The notes: a model not told the origin generated them from the sequence alone. A stretch of DNA of 64,000 bases from Zea mays (GCF_902167145.1 NC_050097.1:229977034-230041033), one strand, 5' to 3'; positions 35,459-48,531 are shown, numbered from the stretch's first letter. Program-made: numbers and translations.

Positions 35459-36975
35459 TTATCCTGCTAGTTGTTTCTCTACCAATTGAATTTGGAAACA
35501 TCGGTTTCTTGTATCCCATAACCTCCGAATGTAATCACTAACCGATTCATCTTTCCCTTGTCGCGAGGCCACTATGTCTACCAAATCTAACTCATAGTCG
35601 CCAGAAAATAAATGGTCATGGAATTTTTGTTCTAAATCCCCCCACGTCAAAATAGAATTAGGAGATAATGTGCCATACCATGCAAATGCAGTTCCTGTTA
35701 AAGATAATGAAAATAAACGAACATGGAACACCTATGTGCTCGCGTGTGCTCTTTTCTTGGTCACCCGAAAACTTCACGAATTCGAGTATTCTCGTTCCCT
35801 GTGGCTATGAGTGGTAGTCAAATCGGCTATCATAAGGTCTCCGATATGACTGCCCCCAGGGATCATGCTAACTCCGAGCTTATCTCGGAACGCCCAGGCT
35901 ATCTCTTCCCTCACTATATCAATAACAGCTGGTGGGAGACCACCGGCTCTTTGGTCCAACATGGGTGAGGTTGTTTGGATATTAGTATGTTGTCTTCCTC
36001 CTCATTGGTTTGGGTTTTGTGGCGCATTAGCACTTGCCCTATGCGGCTCATAGGACTGGTCGTTCCTTTCCGGTCTTCTACAAGGGGGCGGAAAGTACTC
36101 GCCCCCACGAGTTTGGGATGCTATATTATGGTGCTGGAGCGCTGCATGATGTGATGGGAAATTTAGCTGGGACGGATGCGGATGTGGGTAATAATCTTCC
36201 TCATAAGGCTCTACATAATCTGCGTCGGACCGTCGGTTAGGTATGCAGACCGTCCGGCTGCATGCACGGACTGCCCGGTCTATGGCTGGACCGTCCAGTG
36301 TTGTATTCGGACTGTCCGGTGCTACACGCAGATGGTCCGAATGGGTCATTTAGGGTTTGCGCAGTACGTGGCGGTTCGGGTGCAAGTCTCGGTAATTCGT
36401 TTCTAAAAACAGGACGGTTTGCGCTCAGGTGCGGATGGTCCGGACATGCGCAGATCGGCGAATTTACCGCCGATTTGCGTAAGAGACTGTGGTTGCCTAG
36501 GGCACGTGTCTATCGGCATCCTGTAAAGGGGTTGTGATTGGTCATGACACCCTATAGCCGATGAATCACGCATGTTTTCTCCCGATTCAACCTTGTGCGA
36601 GGGAAAATTTGCGACAATAGATTTAACAAAAGCACGTACTATCCTTTTATAATCATTTTGCATACCTCATATGATCTGTTGCATTTGGTCTCGCTGCTCA
36701 TCTATGTAAGCTTTAAGAGATTGGAGTTCGTTTGTGTTGCTTACCTTGGGGGTAGCTGTAGTGGGTCGGAGCGAAGCCAGATCGGTTGCCAGTTGCCGAA
36801 CGACCTTTTTGTTCCTGACCATTTTGAAGTTGGCCAGGAACTTTGCCTTTGCTTCCTTGATTAGCTGCTCCCGGTGCTCCTCGAACTCGAGTTGTTCTTC
36901 AGCCAGCAAAGTTTCCCAAGTCGGCTCTATGATGTTACTGGTGGAAACGTAAGAGCTATCTTTTGAATCGGCCAT
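35459..36975 (-). pseudogene. gag: Cinful/Zeon-like gag, frameshifted
   Basis: The start ATG is at 36973-36975 (MADSKDSSYVSTSN). The N-terminal segment, charged and helical, runs to 36667. It is followed by a proline/histidine-rich section (36349-36002) and a Retrotrans_gag core at 35731-35459 (FAWYGTLSPNSILTWGDLEQ). At least three frame changes separate these pieces. Its N-terminus is clearly different from that of element C (48471), so B and C are different subfamilies although their LTRs are alike. Confidence 0.8.
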
Positions 36976-37032
36976 TGATGGCCGATCTGATAGGTCTTCA
37001 CGCAAATTTCCTAGCGGAGTCGCCAAAAACTG

Positions 37033-37653
37033 TGTTGGCGCCAATCCGGGCGCCAATTACTATGATGAGAACCGGTGGCGGTGCTCTCTGTGGAGGCGCG
37101 GACGGTCCGTGGCCAGGGGCCGGACGATCCGCGACTTGGCGCAGAGGCTAGGTTCCTGCCTGACGAGCCAGACGATCCGCACCTGGAGGGCAGATGGTCC
37201 GCGCGTGCGCAGGGGCGACAGAGTAATTCGTCGGCGGCACCTGGATCTCGCTCCTGGGAGGGACCCCGTCGGGGAGGAGAGATCCTAAGCTCTGTCTTAG
37301 GATCGGCAGGCCACCCAAGACGCCTCTAATTGACGTAGAGCCGGAGAGAGGTGAAGATTTAGAGAGAGAAATCTAATTTACTGTCTACTCGTAGGGCAAA
37401 ATATAAAGAACTAGATGCATATTAATTTATTGATCGATTGTTGGTATTTCAATCGGCTGTAGCCCTCTATATATAAAAGGGGAGGTCTGGACCTGTTACA
37501 AGTCGTTTCTCGAGTTAATCGCGCAGATTTAGATAACAAATTCCGCAAAAAATTTAGAATTCTAACTGATTCTGCACGCGTGGACCGTCCGCGCCACCAG
37601 CGTGGACTGTCCGGACCGCGGACCATCCGCTCGGCCCATTTTGCTCCTCAACA
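37033..37653 (-). mobile_element. Cinful/Zeon-like LTR of element B (621 bp)
   Basis: Plus-strand edges are TGTTGGCGCC and CTCCTCAACA. A TATATATA is at about 37471-37480, and repeated GGACGGTCCG/CGGACCATCCG-type palindromes are present. GGCGACTCCGCT, inside the left edge on the minus strand, is the likely primer-binding region. Confidence 0.85.
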
Positions 37654-37734
37654 CCTATCTCTTTTCTGTGGTATTTAATTACATATTTTGTCAACTAGAT
37701 ATGTCTCATCTTTTCCACAATTTTCTTATTCGCA

Positions 37735-38074
37735 GGCACGTGCAGGGCTCTTTTCTTGATGTGAAAACTTATGGAATAATTTCTATTCCTGATGTTTTCT
37801 ACCACCGCATCAGAGATAAGGATGAATTCACTGTTTTGGCAGTTGATGGGTGAGCACAGAGTAACTCAATTATTGGTTGCTTTATACTTGTAGAATTAGA
37901 AAATGTTAACAACATGGTCTCTTTGCTTGTTGTAGGTCTGGGATGTGCTTTGCAATGTTGAAGCTATTAGCATCATCAACAATGCTCCTTCATAGGCTTT
38001 AGTAGCAAGATTTCTTGTTGAATCGGCTCGCAGGGCATGGAGGACACGGTACCCCACATCAACAATGCTCCTTC
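37735..38074 (+). pseudogene. PP2C protein phosphatase fragment, two exons
   Basis: Exon one (37735-37849) encodes KTYGIISIPDVFYHRI followed by KDEFTVLAVDG, the conserved C-terminal part of a plant protein phosphatase 2C. The acceptor TTCGCAG and donor GTGAGC are intact. Exon two (from 37936, after TTGTAG) continues with VWDVLCNVEAISI, then a stop near 37996, then ARFLVESARRAW, a typical PP2C segment. Only about 110 codons of a catalytic domain of 250-300 residues are present, and the joined frame is off by one, so it cannot be functional. It is the first of four gene pieces on the plus strand, suggesting capture by a mobile element. Confidence 0.8.
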
Positions 38075-38286
38075 ACATGCTTCTTTAGATACTATTTCTT
38101 GGTCCGCCAAATAATTTGCTCTGTTGATAACTCAAGGCTCAGATTTGCTCATTTGCAACCCACCCATGGCCCATTTAGTTTTTTTCTAAGAGTATAGAAA
38201 CACACCTCTTAATAAAATGTAGAATCGAACACGAAGCCAGAATCTTGCAGTAATTCAGGGATTAAATGATTGATCTTTCTTTCTAG

Positions 38287-41224
38287 GAGAAAAAGTGTTT
38301 GGAGATGATGCTTCACAACCTTCAGTTTATAATGTTAATGGGCATGGAGAAAATGACTCGAGTATAGACAATGTACACTTCTTACTTACAACTTGTCAAA
38401 TCGAGCCTGCATTATATTAATATATTATGGAAAAGTATGCTTCCTTTTGTGCTGGGCTTGACTTGCTCTGTACTTAAAGCGGCACACTTCCATTCTACCT
38501 GTTTGTTCTTGCTGTATGAATGTGTAACTGAATTATATATTTAGCTTTCCCATGACTCGCCAGAAAAAAAGATGAAACCACGAATGCAAAACTATTGAGC
38601 TCCAACAACACAGTTTAGCACATGGATGGAGAAGCTACTTCTACAAATGGCAGGCATCTATGCTTTTAATTTATACCCAGCAACTTAATATCTTACATGA
38701 CATTTGAGAATACAATCGTAGGATATCTAATGTTTTTAAAACATAGAAAAATGTGGAAGTTGTTGAAGTTGCCAGTGGATCTCCATTGCCAGGAATGAAG
38801 GTAATTATTAGTCATGGTATATGTTCATTAGTTGAGTGGTAGTTGACACTGAAACAAGGATCCTACTTTTTCATCATTAGCTCAATGTTAGAGTTGATTG
38901 TATATAGAACATTTTCCTGTTTCATATGAGTTGTTTTGTTTTGGTCAAGCTCAACAAGTCGTGGACCATTACACAGACCTATTTGGGTGCCAAGAAGGGG
39001 TGTTTCGGTTGAGGTATCTAGGTATCCCAATTCATTTTAGAAAGCTAAGAAATGTGGACTGGAAAAGGGTGGAAGAAATATTCGAAAAAAGACTTAGCAG
39101 TTGGAAAGGAAAACATCTTTCTAATGGGGGTAGGCTCGTATTGATTAATTTAGTGTTGAGTAGCCTACCAATGTATATGATGTCTTTTTTGTTGTTCCGA
39201 GAGGAGTCCTAAAAAGCTTGATTATTTTTGGTCCAGATTTTTTTGGCAACAAGAGGAGAAGAAGAAATGCCGTCTAGCGAAATGGAACATTCTGTGCAAA
39301 CCCAAAGACCAAAGAGGCTTAGGAATTAGGGATCTAGATATTCAAAACAAGGCTTTGCTCAGCAAATGGCTTTATAGACTTTTGACAACTGATGGAACTT
39401 GGCAACAGCTGATCCGCAACAAATACTTGAATGCGAAAACTCTCTCCCAAGCCTTTTGGAAATCAGGGGATTCCAGTTTTTGGGCTGGGCTAATGAAAGT
39501 GAAACATGACTTTTTGAGGTTTGGGACTTTCACAATAAGAAATGGTTATCATGTTAGATTCTGGGAGGACATCTGGCTGGGTACATCGACCCTTTGTGAC
39601 CAATACCCTTGTTTGTACCATATTGCCATATATAAACATGTGAGTGTAGCAGATGTATTCAACACTTTGCCTTTAAATTTGTCTTGGCGTAGAGATCTGA
39701 TAGGACATAAATTAGTAGCGTGGAATGATCTATCTCCACGGCTTGCTGATATAGTTCTATCAAATGATCAGGATGGATTTCGATGGAATCTATCACCAGA
39801 TGGGCAATTCTCAGTGAAGTCACATTACCTTGGCTTAATTCACCTAGATGTACCCAACCTTAACATAAATTTATGGAAACTAAAGGCCCCTATAAAAATA
39901 AAAATATTTCTTTGTTTTTTACAAAAAGGTGTAATTTTAACCAAGGATAATCTAGCGAAGCGAAATTGGAATGGCAGCGTGAAGTGTAGCTTTTGTCACA
40001 AAAATGAGACGATTAAGCATCTCTTCTTCGAGTGCCAGGTAGCACGGGTAATCTGGCATATAGTCCAAATAGCCACAAATCTTTACCCTCCCTGTAGTGT
40101 AGCGAATATGTTTGTTTCATGGCTATGGGGGATTAGTAAAGATTTAAAATTGTTAGCGCTATTAGGGGCAGCAACAGTTTGTTGGGCCATTTGGCGACAT
40201 AGAAATGACATTGTGTTTGAACGTAAAAATGTGACAAATTCTTTGCAGGTTCTTCATTTGGCTATCCACTGGCTCAGTTCCTGGGCTGTGTTACAGAAGC
40301 CTATCTTCTAGGAGTTGGTTTTGGCTACCTGTCAACGTTTGGAGCAAGTGGTCAAGGAGTTTTTTTACCTAGGCTCATGGGCGGCGATCTAGTCTTAGGA
40401 TTGATTACTACTAGAGTGTTTGGGTCATTGTTTTTTATTAGACCGTGTGCATATTGCGTGATGTAGAAGTCGGGTTTTTGTTTTCATGAGAATTGTGACT
40501 TATGATTATCTTGAAGCAATAAAATTTCCCTTATCCAAAAAAACATATCTGAACACTGCAATGCTAGGAGATATTGATATAGATTATTTCTATAATATAA
40601 ATGATCTGCAGCAACAACTTGATGATTCTGTCAGGATCCCCAAGGCTACAATAGACATTCTAAAGGATCAAGTTTTTGGATTTGACACATTTTTTGTGAC
40701 AAGTCAGTAGCCTTACGAGGTAAATATATGATGATTCTGTATAAATCAGATTTTTACCTTACTATCTTTATACAAGATACATTCGAACTCAAATACTCAA
40801 TTGATGCATGCTACACCGGCAAGTATGCTCTTGGTCTAAGCCAAGTGCTCTCACAGAATATTGCTTAACTTTACTCTAATCTAACATTTTTTCATGTAAA
40901 ATAAATGTCTCAAGTATAATGGCCTTGAATGACTAAGTTCTATTTACCAACTTACTTTGTCTGAATAAGGGTGGAGTATTATTCAAGAGAAATCTTCATG
41001 GTAAACCAGCCAAAAGTTATGAGAAGATCACAGATCGGCTACAGGTAATAACTGATAAGATGATTGCCAAACTGGCGCTCAGATGTAGATGATTATAGAA
41101 TTTTGTTAATGTCTCATATGTGCTCAACTCCTGGTTATCAACAGAATAAATCTGGTGATGAACATAACCTTTTTCTTCTCATCAACCCAGAGCATGAGAA
41201 GCCAGTTGTTGTGGTAATAATACC
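38287..41224 (+). pseudogene. EGY2-like chloroplast metalloprotease fragment, exons upstream of the Zeon insertion
   Basis: Pieces with intact-looking splice sites match a plant EGY2-type site-2 protease: 38287-38372 (GEKVFGDDASQPSVYNVNG), 38747-38800 (VEVVEVASGSPLPGMK, donor GTAATT), 40612-40719 (SVRIPKATIDILKDQVFGFD, donor GTAAAT), 40970-41044 (VLFKRNLHGKPAKSYEKI) and 41145-41224 (LFLLINPEHEKP). A TAG interrupts the third exon at 40708. The transit peptide and catalytic HEXXH part are absent. A LINE lies in the intron after 38800, and a Zeon-like element interrupts the last exon at 41225. The host protein is a thylakoid metalloprotease; this copy is a dead fragment. The continuation is at 49287. 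Confidence 0.85.
38898..40543 (+). mobile_element. 5'-truncated L1-type LINE in EGY2 intron
   Basis: Only the 3' end of ORF2 is present: the end of the reverse transcriptase region (LRYLGIPIHFRKL, 38999-39050) and the zf-RVT region (39355-40311) with CSFCHKNETIKHLFFEC and WAIWRHRND. A frameshift and stop lie at about 39209-39240. The element ends AATAAAATTTCCC then TTATCC and a short A run (40537-40543). 5' truncation is usual for LINEs. No clear target duplication was found, so the left edge is approximate. Confidence 0.85.
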
Positions 41225-41838
41225 TGTTGGTGCCGATTTGGGCACCAATCACTACGTTGAGAACCTGTGGCGGTGCTCTCTACATAGGCGCGAACGGTCC
41301 GTGGCCAGGGGCCGGATGGTCCGCGACCTGGCACAGGGCTCGGGTTCCCCGCCTGACGGGCCAAACGGTCCGAGCCTGGAGGCCAGACGGTCCGTACGTG
41401 CGTAGGGGCGGCGGAGTTCACTGGCGACGCCTGAATCTCACTCCCGGGAGGGACCCCATCGGGGAGGAGAGATCCTAGGCTTCATCTAGGGTCGACAGGC
41501 CACCCTAGACACCTCTAATCGACATAGAGCCGAAGAGAAGCGAAGAATTTGGGGTAGGGAAAGGCTAATCTAGAGCTAAACTAGAACTACTCCTAATGCA
41601 TAAGTACAACGAGAAATAGACTCGATTTGATCGATTGTTGGGGGTTCAATCGGCCATAGCCCTTCATATATATAAAGGGGGAGGTCTGGATCCGCTACAA
41701 ACTGTTTCTCGAGCTAATCTCGCAGTTTTAGGTAACAAATCGCGCGAGAAACTAGGAACCCTAACTGACTCTGCGCACGCGCGGACCGTCCGCGCCACCA
41801 CCGCAGACCGTCCGCGCGGTCGTTTCTGGTGCCCAACA
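41225..41838 (-). mobile_element. 3' LTR of Zeon-like element C (614 bp)
   Basis: Edges are TGTTGGTGCCG and GGTGCCCAACA. Compared with the 5' LTR it has 36 extra bases in a GGACCGTCCGCG-rich stretch near 41783-41818, lost from the other copy between short CGCG repeats. Confidence 0.9.
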
Positions 41839-42314
41839 TATGCCCCCTGCCTTTTGGTGGAGGTTGATGAACCAAAAGCATATGAACTAAGCTTGATGCA
41901 AGCCACCGGCTTTTTCAATCCAATATGGTGATCATTCAATAGAGCCCCAATGCATAAAGGTCGTTTAAGACTGCATCTTTCTCGGCCGTGACCATTTGAT
42001 CAATGGATCAAAAGGATTAGAATGGAGGTGCCCCCAGCCTGAATAGATAAAGGGAGTACGCATGTACCATGTGTTCATCATCGTACCATTCCATATTTGA
42101 ATAGGACAACACATCGACGATGAGTAGGTGGGTGGGAAGCATCCAAGCATGACAGGATGAACAGGCGATGCTTGTTGCTTCATCTTTCGGGCTGTTTTAC
42201 TTGGTCGTTGTGTTTTAGTGGGTGATCGGGGTTTCTTTGTTGGCCGATCGCATAGAACGACCTTCTTACTAGCATATTTGGCTAGCAATTGATCGAATGT
42301 AGGGCCAGCTTTTA

Positions 42315-43590
42315 TCAGCCGACCATGTGCGTCATGTTGGCTTTGCCCTTGCGTCTCTTTCCTTGGTATGGACGCTGACGCCTCTGGCCATGGGTGGACT
42401 GTCTGGCTGAGTCAGCCGGACCGTTTATCTGAGCACCAGACCGTCCGCACGTAGGTGTCAGACTGTCCGCGATGCTGGGGTCAGGTTGCCGTGCTCGGCT
42501 CCTCAATTGAGTCTGCCCCCAGCGCCTCTGGACTTGCTAGTCTTCTTGTCCAGAGCCTTCCGAGCAATCTCTTCTTTTGATATATTTGACGCGCAAGGAT
42601 CGCTAATGACGATGTTTTCGCCTTTGCCTTTATTGGCCACTTCGGGCCAAACCAAGACCTCTTTGCATCTGGGTTCTATGATATTGACAGGAAAAGGTTG
42701 CGTGTCCACTTGCATCTCCTGAAAAGCTAACCGACCCCCATTTATGGTCGATTGAATCTGTCGACGAAAAACATTACAATCATTGGTGGCATGGGAAAAA
42801 ATTATGCCACTTACAATAAGCACGTCTCTTTAATTCTTCCATAGGAGGAATAGTATGAGTTAATTTAATGTTACCATTTTTTAGTAGTTCGTCAAATATC
42901 CTATCGCATTTGGCAACATTAAAGGTAAATTTAATATCTTCTTGCCGATTCTTTTGAACCTGCTGTAAGGAAGAACATGCAGAAGATTTGGCCTTTGTTG
43001 GCCAAACAAACTCAGCAGTATATACATCTACGGATTCATCATCTGAATTATCACGCTCTACTAGATTTATAGTACAAGCGGCCAATTTTGATGTCTTTTT
43101 AAATCAGCTTTCACAGGCTAAAGGCCGCTGATGTAGCTGAGCTATTGAAAAGAACTGGGTCCCATCTAATTTGTCTCTTAAGTAGGATAGCAACCCATTA
43201 AAAGTTAGCCATGCTAGCTCTTTGTCCGCGACATGGATCCGAAAGCATCAGTTTCTAGTGTCCCAGAACCTCCGGATATAATCGTTAACTGATTCTTCGC
43301 GTCCCTATCGGACTGAAGCTAAATCAGCTAGCCCTAATTCATATTCTCCGGAAAAGAAATGCTCATGAAATTTACTCTCTAGATCATTCCAGGAATTAAT
43401 GGAATTAGGAGGCAGGGCGGCGTACCATGCAAAAGCGCACGGTACCAGTAAGGGATAACGAAAATAAACGAACAAGAAATGCTTCCCCATCAGCCAATTC
43501 ACCTAGGTGTGCTAGGAATTGGCCTATATGTTCGTGTGTGCTTCTCCCATTTTCACCAGAAAATTTAGAAAACTCCGGTATCCTTGCCCC
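42315..43590 (-). pseudogene. gag: Zeon-like gag, C-terminal half, broken
   Basis: The Retrotrans_gag core lies at 43502-43305 (FAWYAALPPNSINSWNDLE), then a section with several stops to 43085. It is followed by a part with a zinc-knuckle-like CKWHN motif (42840-42780) and the conserved AFQEMQVDTQPFP stretch (about 42725-42690). Reading frames change several times. The region then runs into noncoding sequence and the 3' LTR, with no protease, RT or integrase. It would be the RNA-packaging protein of the element if intact. Confidence 0.78.
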
Positions 43591-44122
43591 TTATGGATAT
43601 AGGACAATATCAAACCGGTGATCATATGGCTTCTGATATGATTGCCTCACTCTAGCTACACTAATTCCGAGCCTATCTCGAAATAGTTCAGCCATTTCTT
43701 CCCAAATTTTCTCCATCGCGCCGGGTGGCAAACCACCAGACCCTAGGTCGTGGGGTTCATTCGGTGGGGCATTGTTATGTTGACCATCTTGCCGTGACCG
43801 ATCGATAATGTCGATCAGCCTATGATCATATGGCGTGCTGTGGTTTAAATATGTAGGGGGCAGAACGTACTGCTGCTGTGGTGTGTAATCATTTGGTGCG
43901 TAGTGTGCGATAGTAGGTTCTGCGTATGCGTATCCGATCTGTACGGTGGTACATCCGAACTGTCCGGTTGTGTTCGCTATTATTAGGGCACCACGCGGTA
44001 GCCTTGGTGCGGTCCCGGACTGTCCGGCAGGGAAAGCCGAATGGTCTGCATAAGGGCCGGACTGTCCAGGCAAAAGCTCGGACGGTCCGACCATGTCCTG
44101 GGGCACCGATTTGCCAAGCAGG
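43591..44122 (-). pseudogene. gag: Zeon-like gag, middle part
   Basis: A proline/tyrosine-rich stretch (about 44110-43591) with APPNEPHDLGSGGLPPGAME links the N-terminal piece at 48471-48181 to the gag core. The 3.86-kb solo LTR at 44123 separates it from that piece. It ends at a TAG near 43591. Confidence 0.75.
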
Positions 44123-47100
44123 TGTAACACCTCAAAGTCCTATTGTGAGAATATAGTAAAACTCTCTGTAGGCTATGAATCAGAGTACCATTTAATCATG
44201 TTTCTCTTAACTTTGAAGTTACACCTCCTAATATGTACATATATATATATATATTCTAACAAAATATTAAATGAAAAGGATCCCTATGTGAACTAAGTTA
44301 TTCCTCGTTAAAACCACATAATTATAAATTCTCCCTAAGAATCTAAGTTAAACCATCTCTAAATAAAGCATTCTATACCTAGATTTATCCTTCATGAAAA
44401 TACTTATTTTGGGTGTTTTTGGATTTCATACTTAAACGCAAGTGTTTAATTAAGTATTAATACAAATATAATAGAATCTTTGCATCTCATGACTGGAGCT
44501 TTGATTGGGTATTTATTTTGAAGTTGAAACATAAACTCAGAATTGAGTGTAAATTGAAATTAGAAATTCAAAAAGGAAATAAATGAGAAATGAAGGAAAC
44601 AAAAATAAACACTATAGAAGATAAAACAAAATATATGGTTAAATAAAATACTACTATGCTAGTATGTTTATTTTGTAATTTTAATTTGAGTGCAAGTTCA
44701 CATTTAAATTTGAATTCAAATTTGAACCAAAAAGATTAGAGAAGGAGAATAGAAAATAAAAGGAAAAAAGTGAAAGCACTGTTTGGGCCGAGACCACATA
44801 TTCAACCCAACTTGAGATTCTCTCCGCGCGGCCCACCAGTGAAACTGCTGCGCTCGTGCCGGGATGCGCTGGTTTCGCTGTGGGCGGGACCGCTCTGTCA
44901 GCCAGTCGGGTGGCCGCCCGCGCACTTAGTTCTCTGGCTGCCGCGTGGGGCCACCATGTCAGAACCGTCATCCTTCGGTAACAGACGCCGCGTTTTTGGG
45001 TATGAAGCCACCGTGAAATTTGGAGCTCGGGCTCCTAATTGCCAGCTCCGTGAATCTCTCTGGATAGTTGTGATCTGACCGCGCCATGGTGGTATATAAC
45101 CTAGGCTCCCCTCAATCGATCACCCGCGTCATGTGCCAGGGCGATACGCAGAGAAAAGATGAGAGGACAGAATGGAATCACAATCTCCGCCGTCGCCATT
45201 GTTGTGCATCCTCGCCATCGCTTTGGCCTCTATGTTGGGTCATGGAGGTCCATTGGGGCTCATGGATCACACATCCACATCTGGGCGGGTGCAAGGGTCA
45301 TTGGTCGGTCCGAATTTTGCTGCCGAGCTTTGTCAAACGCGTCGGACCTGCTGCGCTGCGTGGGCAACATCCCTACCGCCACCCTATCCAAGTAAGCCTC
45401 ACCGTAATCAGTTCAATAAGCTCTGTAGAACGTGTATTACCTATCGGCACTAGGAATCGTACTCTAGGATGTTGGGCGCGTGCTCACCGGTGCTCGCCAC
45501 CGTGGAGAATCTGTGCGCCGCCGCCTGGTTGCGGCGTGAGGAAGAAAAGGCGCGGGGCGTTGATCTTGTGATCAACGGCTCCGGATGGACGATAGTGTGA
45601 TGGGTCTTGGACCATGGATCTACGACCGATGGCGGGTTGCCGTCGATCCTCTGACGAACGATCCAGATCTGGTATGGGTTTCCCCAATTCGACCAAATGA
45701 TTCTGGCCGTTGATCGATGGATTAGCGGGTAGGGCGTTGCATAGTTCCGGACCGTGGATTCCCGATCCAAGGGCTCGCATGGTTGTGGTCGCTTGAGCGC
45801 GTCGTCTTAATCTGAGTCATCCTTGTTCGATCTGACGACTCTAGTTGGTAGATACCCCTTCGGCCAATACTTTTACTAAAGAGACCCCGCGCAATAGAGA
45901 AATTAACCCACCGTCCACATTGAAGGTAGTCTGAGTCTGCGGGGTTTTGCTTCGAAGTCCCTGCACTCTTTAGATATCTGGTGTGCAGTCCAGAGCCAGG
46001 TGCAAAGGGGATAAATGAATATAGGAAATGCTTTTTTAATATAAAAATAATTCTAGAACAATGTTTAATCTCTAGAAAATTCATATTAGCTTCTTTTTAG
46101 TCCATTCCAGTTCCCATAATTTTGTATTAATATTGCCTACTACTTGGTAACACTGTTTAACATGAAATCTATACTAGAATTGATTACTCAATTAATTTTG
46201 TAGCAAGCACACACGAACTTCAGTAATTCATAACTTAAAATTTATAACTCCGATTTGACTCATTCCAGTTGCGTTAGCTTCGTATAAATATCTACTACAC
46301 AATAGCTACATTTATTATATGATATCCCGTACTTTTATAATTGGGTTAATCTATGTCTATTGGATTAACTTCTTTAATATTAATATAGCATTCTAACTTT
46401 ATGGTTATAATTTAACTAGATAATCCTTAATCGAATAATGACTTAGAATAAGTTGGATAATTACTTATAGAATAATCTCTCATATGATTTATACTAACCA
46501 ATTTATAGTATAGTTCAATATTTTAATTACACAGATCTTTTGTAAACCATAACTCCTTAATCGTAACTCCGATCTTAGTGGTTCTCGCTCCCACGATCTC
46601 GTAGCAACGCATAGATCATTATTATTCAGTTTGTACTTATGTTTGGTGTGATGTTAATTTTGTCTATACCATGTCTGCTTGTATTGCTACGACTAGCAGT
46701 GCAGTCACGAGGATCCGAAGAATCACCCTGGTAACTGGAATCTCAAGTGCTAGGCAAGTTGTGCCCTTGACCACTTTTATACCCAATAATGTTCTTTAAT
46801 GTCATTTATTCATGCATAGGTTTAATTTTGATGGGACCTGATAGGTCACCCTAGACTGTTTATCTCTTTACCTTGTTATCCCTAAATCACATGGGTAGTT
46901 TTGCTATTGCTTTACATGGTTTTGGGCATTATCTCATTATATCCATGTTCCAATTATTTTGTTATTCTATTTATGTTCATGTCAAGATCATTAATGTTAA
47001 TTGGAACATGGAGCTTAACTTGAGAAACACGTGCCACCACAAGGGAGGAATGGGACCCCTTGGCTAACTAATTAGGAAAGCTAGTGGAAGACTACCTTAC

Positions 47101-47983
47101 CCGAAAGGGGCAAGGGCAATAGGGGAGTTGCATGCAAGGAGGTTCTCGGGTTGATTTTGCTACGATGGCGGTCAGACGAGGGATTCTTGCAAGTGCTCTT
47201 CCCATAAACTGTAGCGGGTTTTTGGAAGCTAGTGGAACTTTGTAAAGGCCTCGTAGTGGATCCCTAGCCATTCACCTCGGTAGTGTCTAAGGGCTTTGCA
47301 AACCCTGGCGACATGGGAAAACATGACTTGTGGGTAAAGGGTACAACCTCTGCAGAGTGTAAAACTGGTATACTAGCCGAGCTCATGGTCAAGAGCAGCT
47401 CAGGGCTCTCGTATGGTTAGTCTATGGAACTTAAATTCAATTTGTCATATGCATTGCATGGGATCATTTGTTATTAATTTTGTTCTATTATTTATTGTGG
47501 TTTGGTATTTACTTACATTTAGTAACTGCTAATAAAATTTTGACTAACTTTAAAAGCAATGCTCAGCTTTAACCATTCTCTTTGGTAAGCCTTACACTTC
47601 ATGAACTCCCACCTTTGGTGAGTTCATACACATTATTCCCTACAACTTGTTGAGCGATGAACATGTGTGAGCTCACTCTTGCTGTCTCACACCCCCTATA
47701 GGTCAATAACATGTACCACTGGATGAGGCGCATGGTGGATGTTGCGCTGTGTTCGTGGGAGGTCTAGGTCGTCGTCTCCCAGTTGACTTTCTGGCGCCAA
47801 GGATGGATTTTATATCCTTTTATATTTATCTTTTATTTTGTAAGACTTCCGCTATGTAATAAGTACTCTGATTATATTGTGACATTTATCTTTATATACT
47901 CTATTATTATATATGTTGTCTTCTTTAGCGCATGTATGAGATGCACCCGGCTTTGTCCCTTAAAGCCTAGGTGTGACAGCAGG
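44118..47983 (+). mobile_element. Long solo LTR (44123-47978), Tekay-like, with GCAGG duplication
   Basis: The 3,856-bp segment begins TGTAACACCTC and ends AGGTGTGACA, flanked by GCAGG at 44118-44122 and 47979-47983. Near its right half, CCTCTGCAGAG and AGCCGAGCTCATGG parallel the reverse complement of positions 90-150 in the first Tekay-type LTR, so orientation is plus. No retrotransposon coding lies between the ends. Open frames at 44681-45780 are not recognisable. Confidence 0.88.
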
Positions 47984-48180
47984 GACGGCGGTGGTGTTAT
48001 TTGCCCCAGATATGAGTTCATCGGCATACCATATAATAGCTGGGGCTGCGAATCCCTATTTGTCGCCGATGTATTAGACATAGATATCCTGTTACTAGTT
48101 TTATAAGATAGAAAACTAGGGGCAACAGACTTCTCCAACGTACACGTTAATTTTCTAATTGGTTCTTCTAACCCTCCAAT

Positions 48181-48471
48181 CTATTGTTTCATTTGATTCT
48201 GCTGTTGATCTACATACTGTTTAATAGATTGGATGTCGTCGGGCTTACTTACGTTGGGGACTTGAAGCGAAGATAGAAGAGATGAGACATTGGTCTCTCC
48301 ATGTTTGACAACTTTCTGGTGGTGATCCATCGTGTATTGAGATAAGAATTTCTCGTTCGCTTGACGCATGTAGTCCTCGTATTGCTGTTGCTCATCGGCC
48401 GTCAGACTTTCAACAACCGGCTTCAGGATATTGTCTAGGGAGATATCAGTGTGAACTTTAGAACCTGCCAT
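48181..48471 (-). pseudogene. gag: Zeon-like gag N-terminus
   Basis: Starts at 48471 (MAGSKVHTDISLDN), 60 bp inside the 5' LTR, and encodes a charged helical N-terminus of about 96 residues ending at TAG/TAA near 48181. The frame is then interrupted; the solo LTR at 47978 follows within 200 bp. It differs from the N-terminus of element B. Confidence 0.75.
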
Positions 48472-48531
48472 TTGAGGGCCTGATTTTTAGTAGATCTAGA
48501 CACCTGTCCCCAGCAGAGTCGCCAAAAAGTG

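Larger units (their letters stand above)
35094..37653 (-). mobile_element. Cinful/Zeon-like Gypsy element B, 5' half
   Basis: A 5' LTR lies at right (37033-37653) with decayed gag leading left until the Tekay-type LTR cuts in at 35093. The visible right flank is CCTAT (37654-37658). The 35100-35200 region aligns with 42840-42970 of the Zeon-like element at 41225-49109, giving the same family and orientation. The rest of gag and the 3' LTR should lie outside the window. Confidence 0.8.

Noticed and set aside
44681..45780. Frames up to 161 codons inside the long solo LTR
   Set aside because: They are both-strand frames in a GC-rich LTR segment with no domain; the LTR has exact edges and duplication, so no gene is needed.
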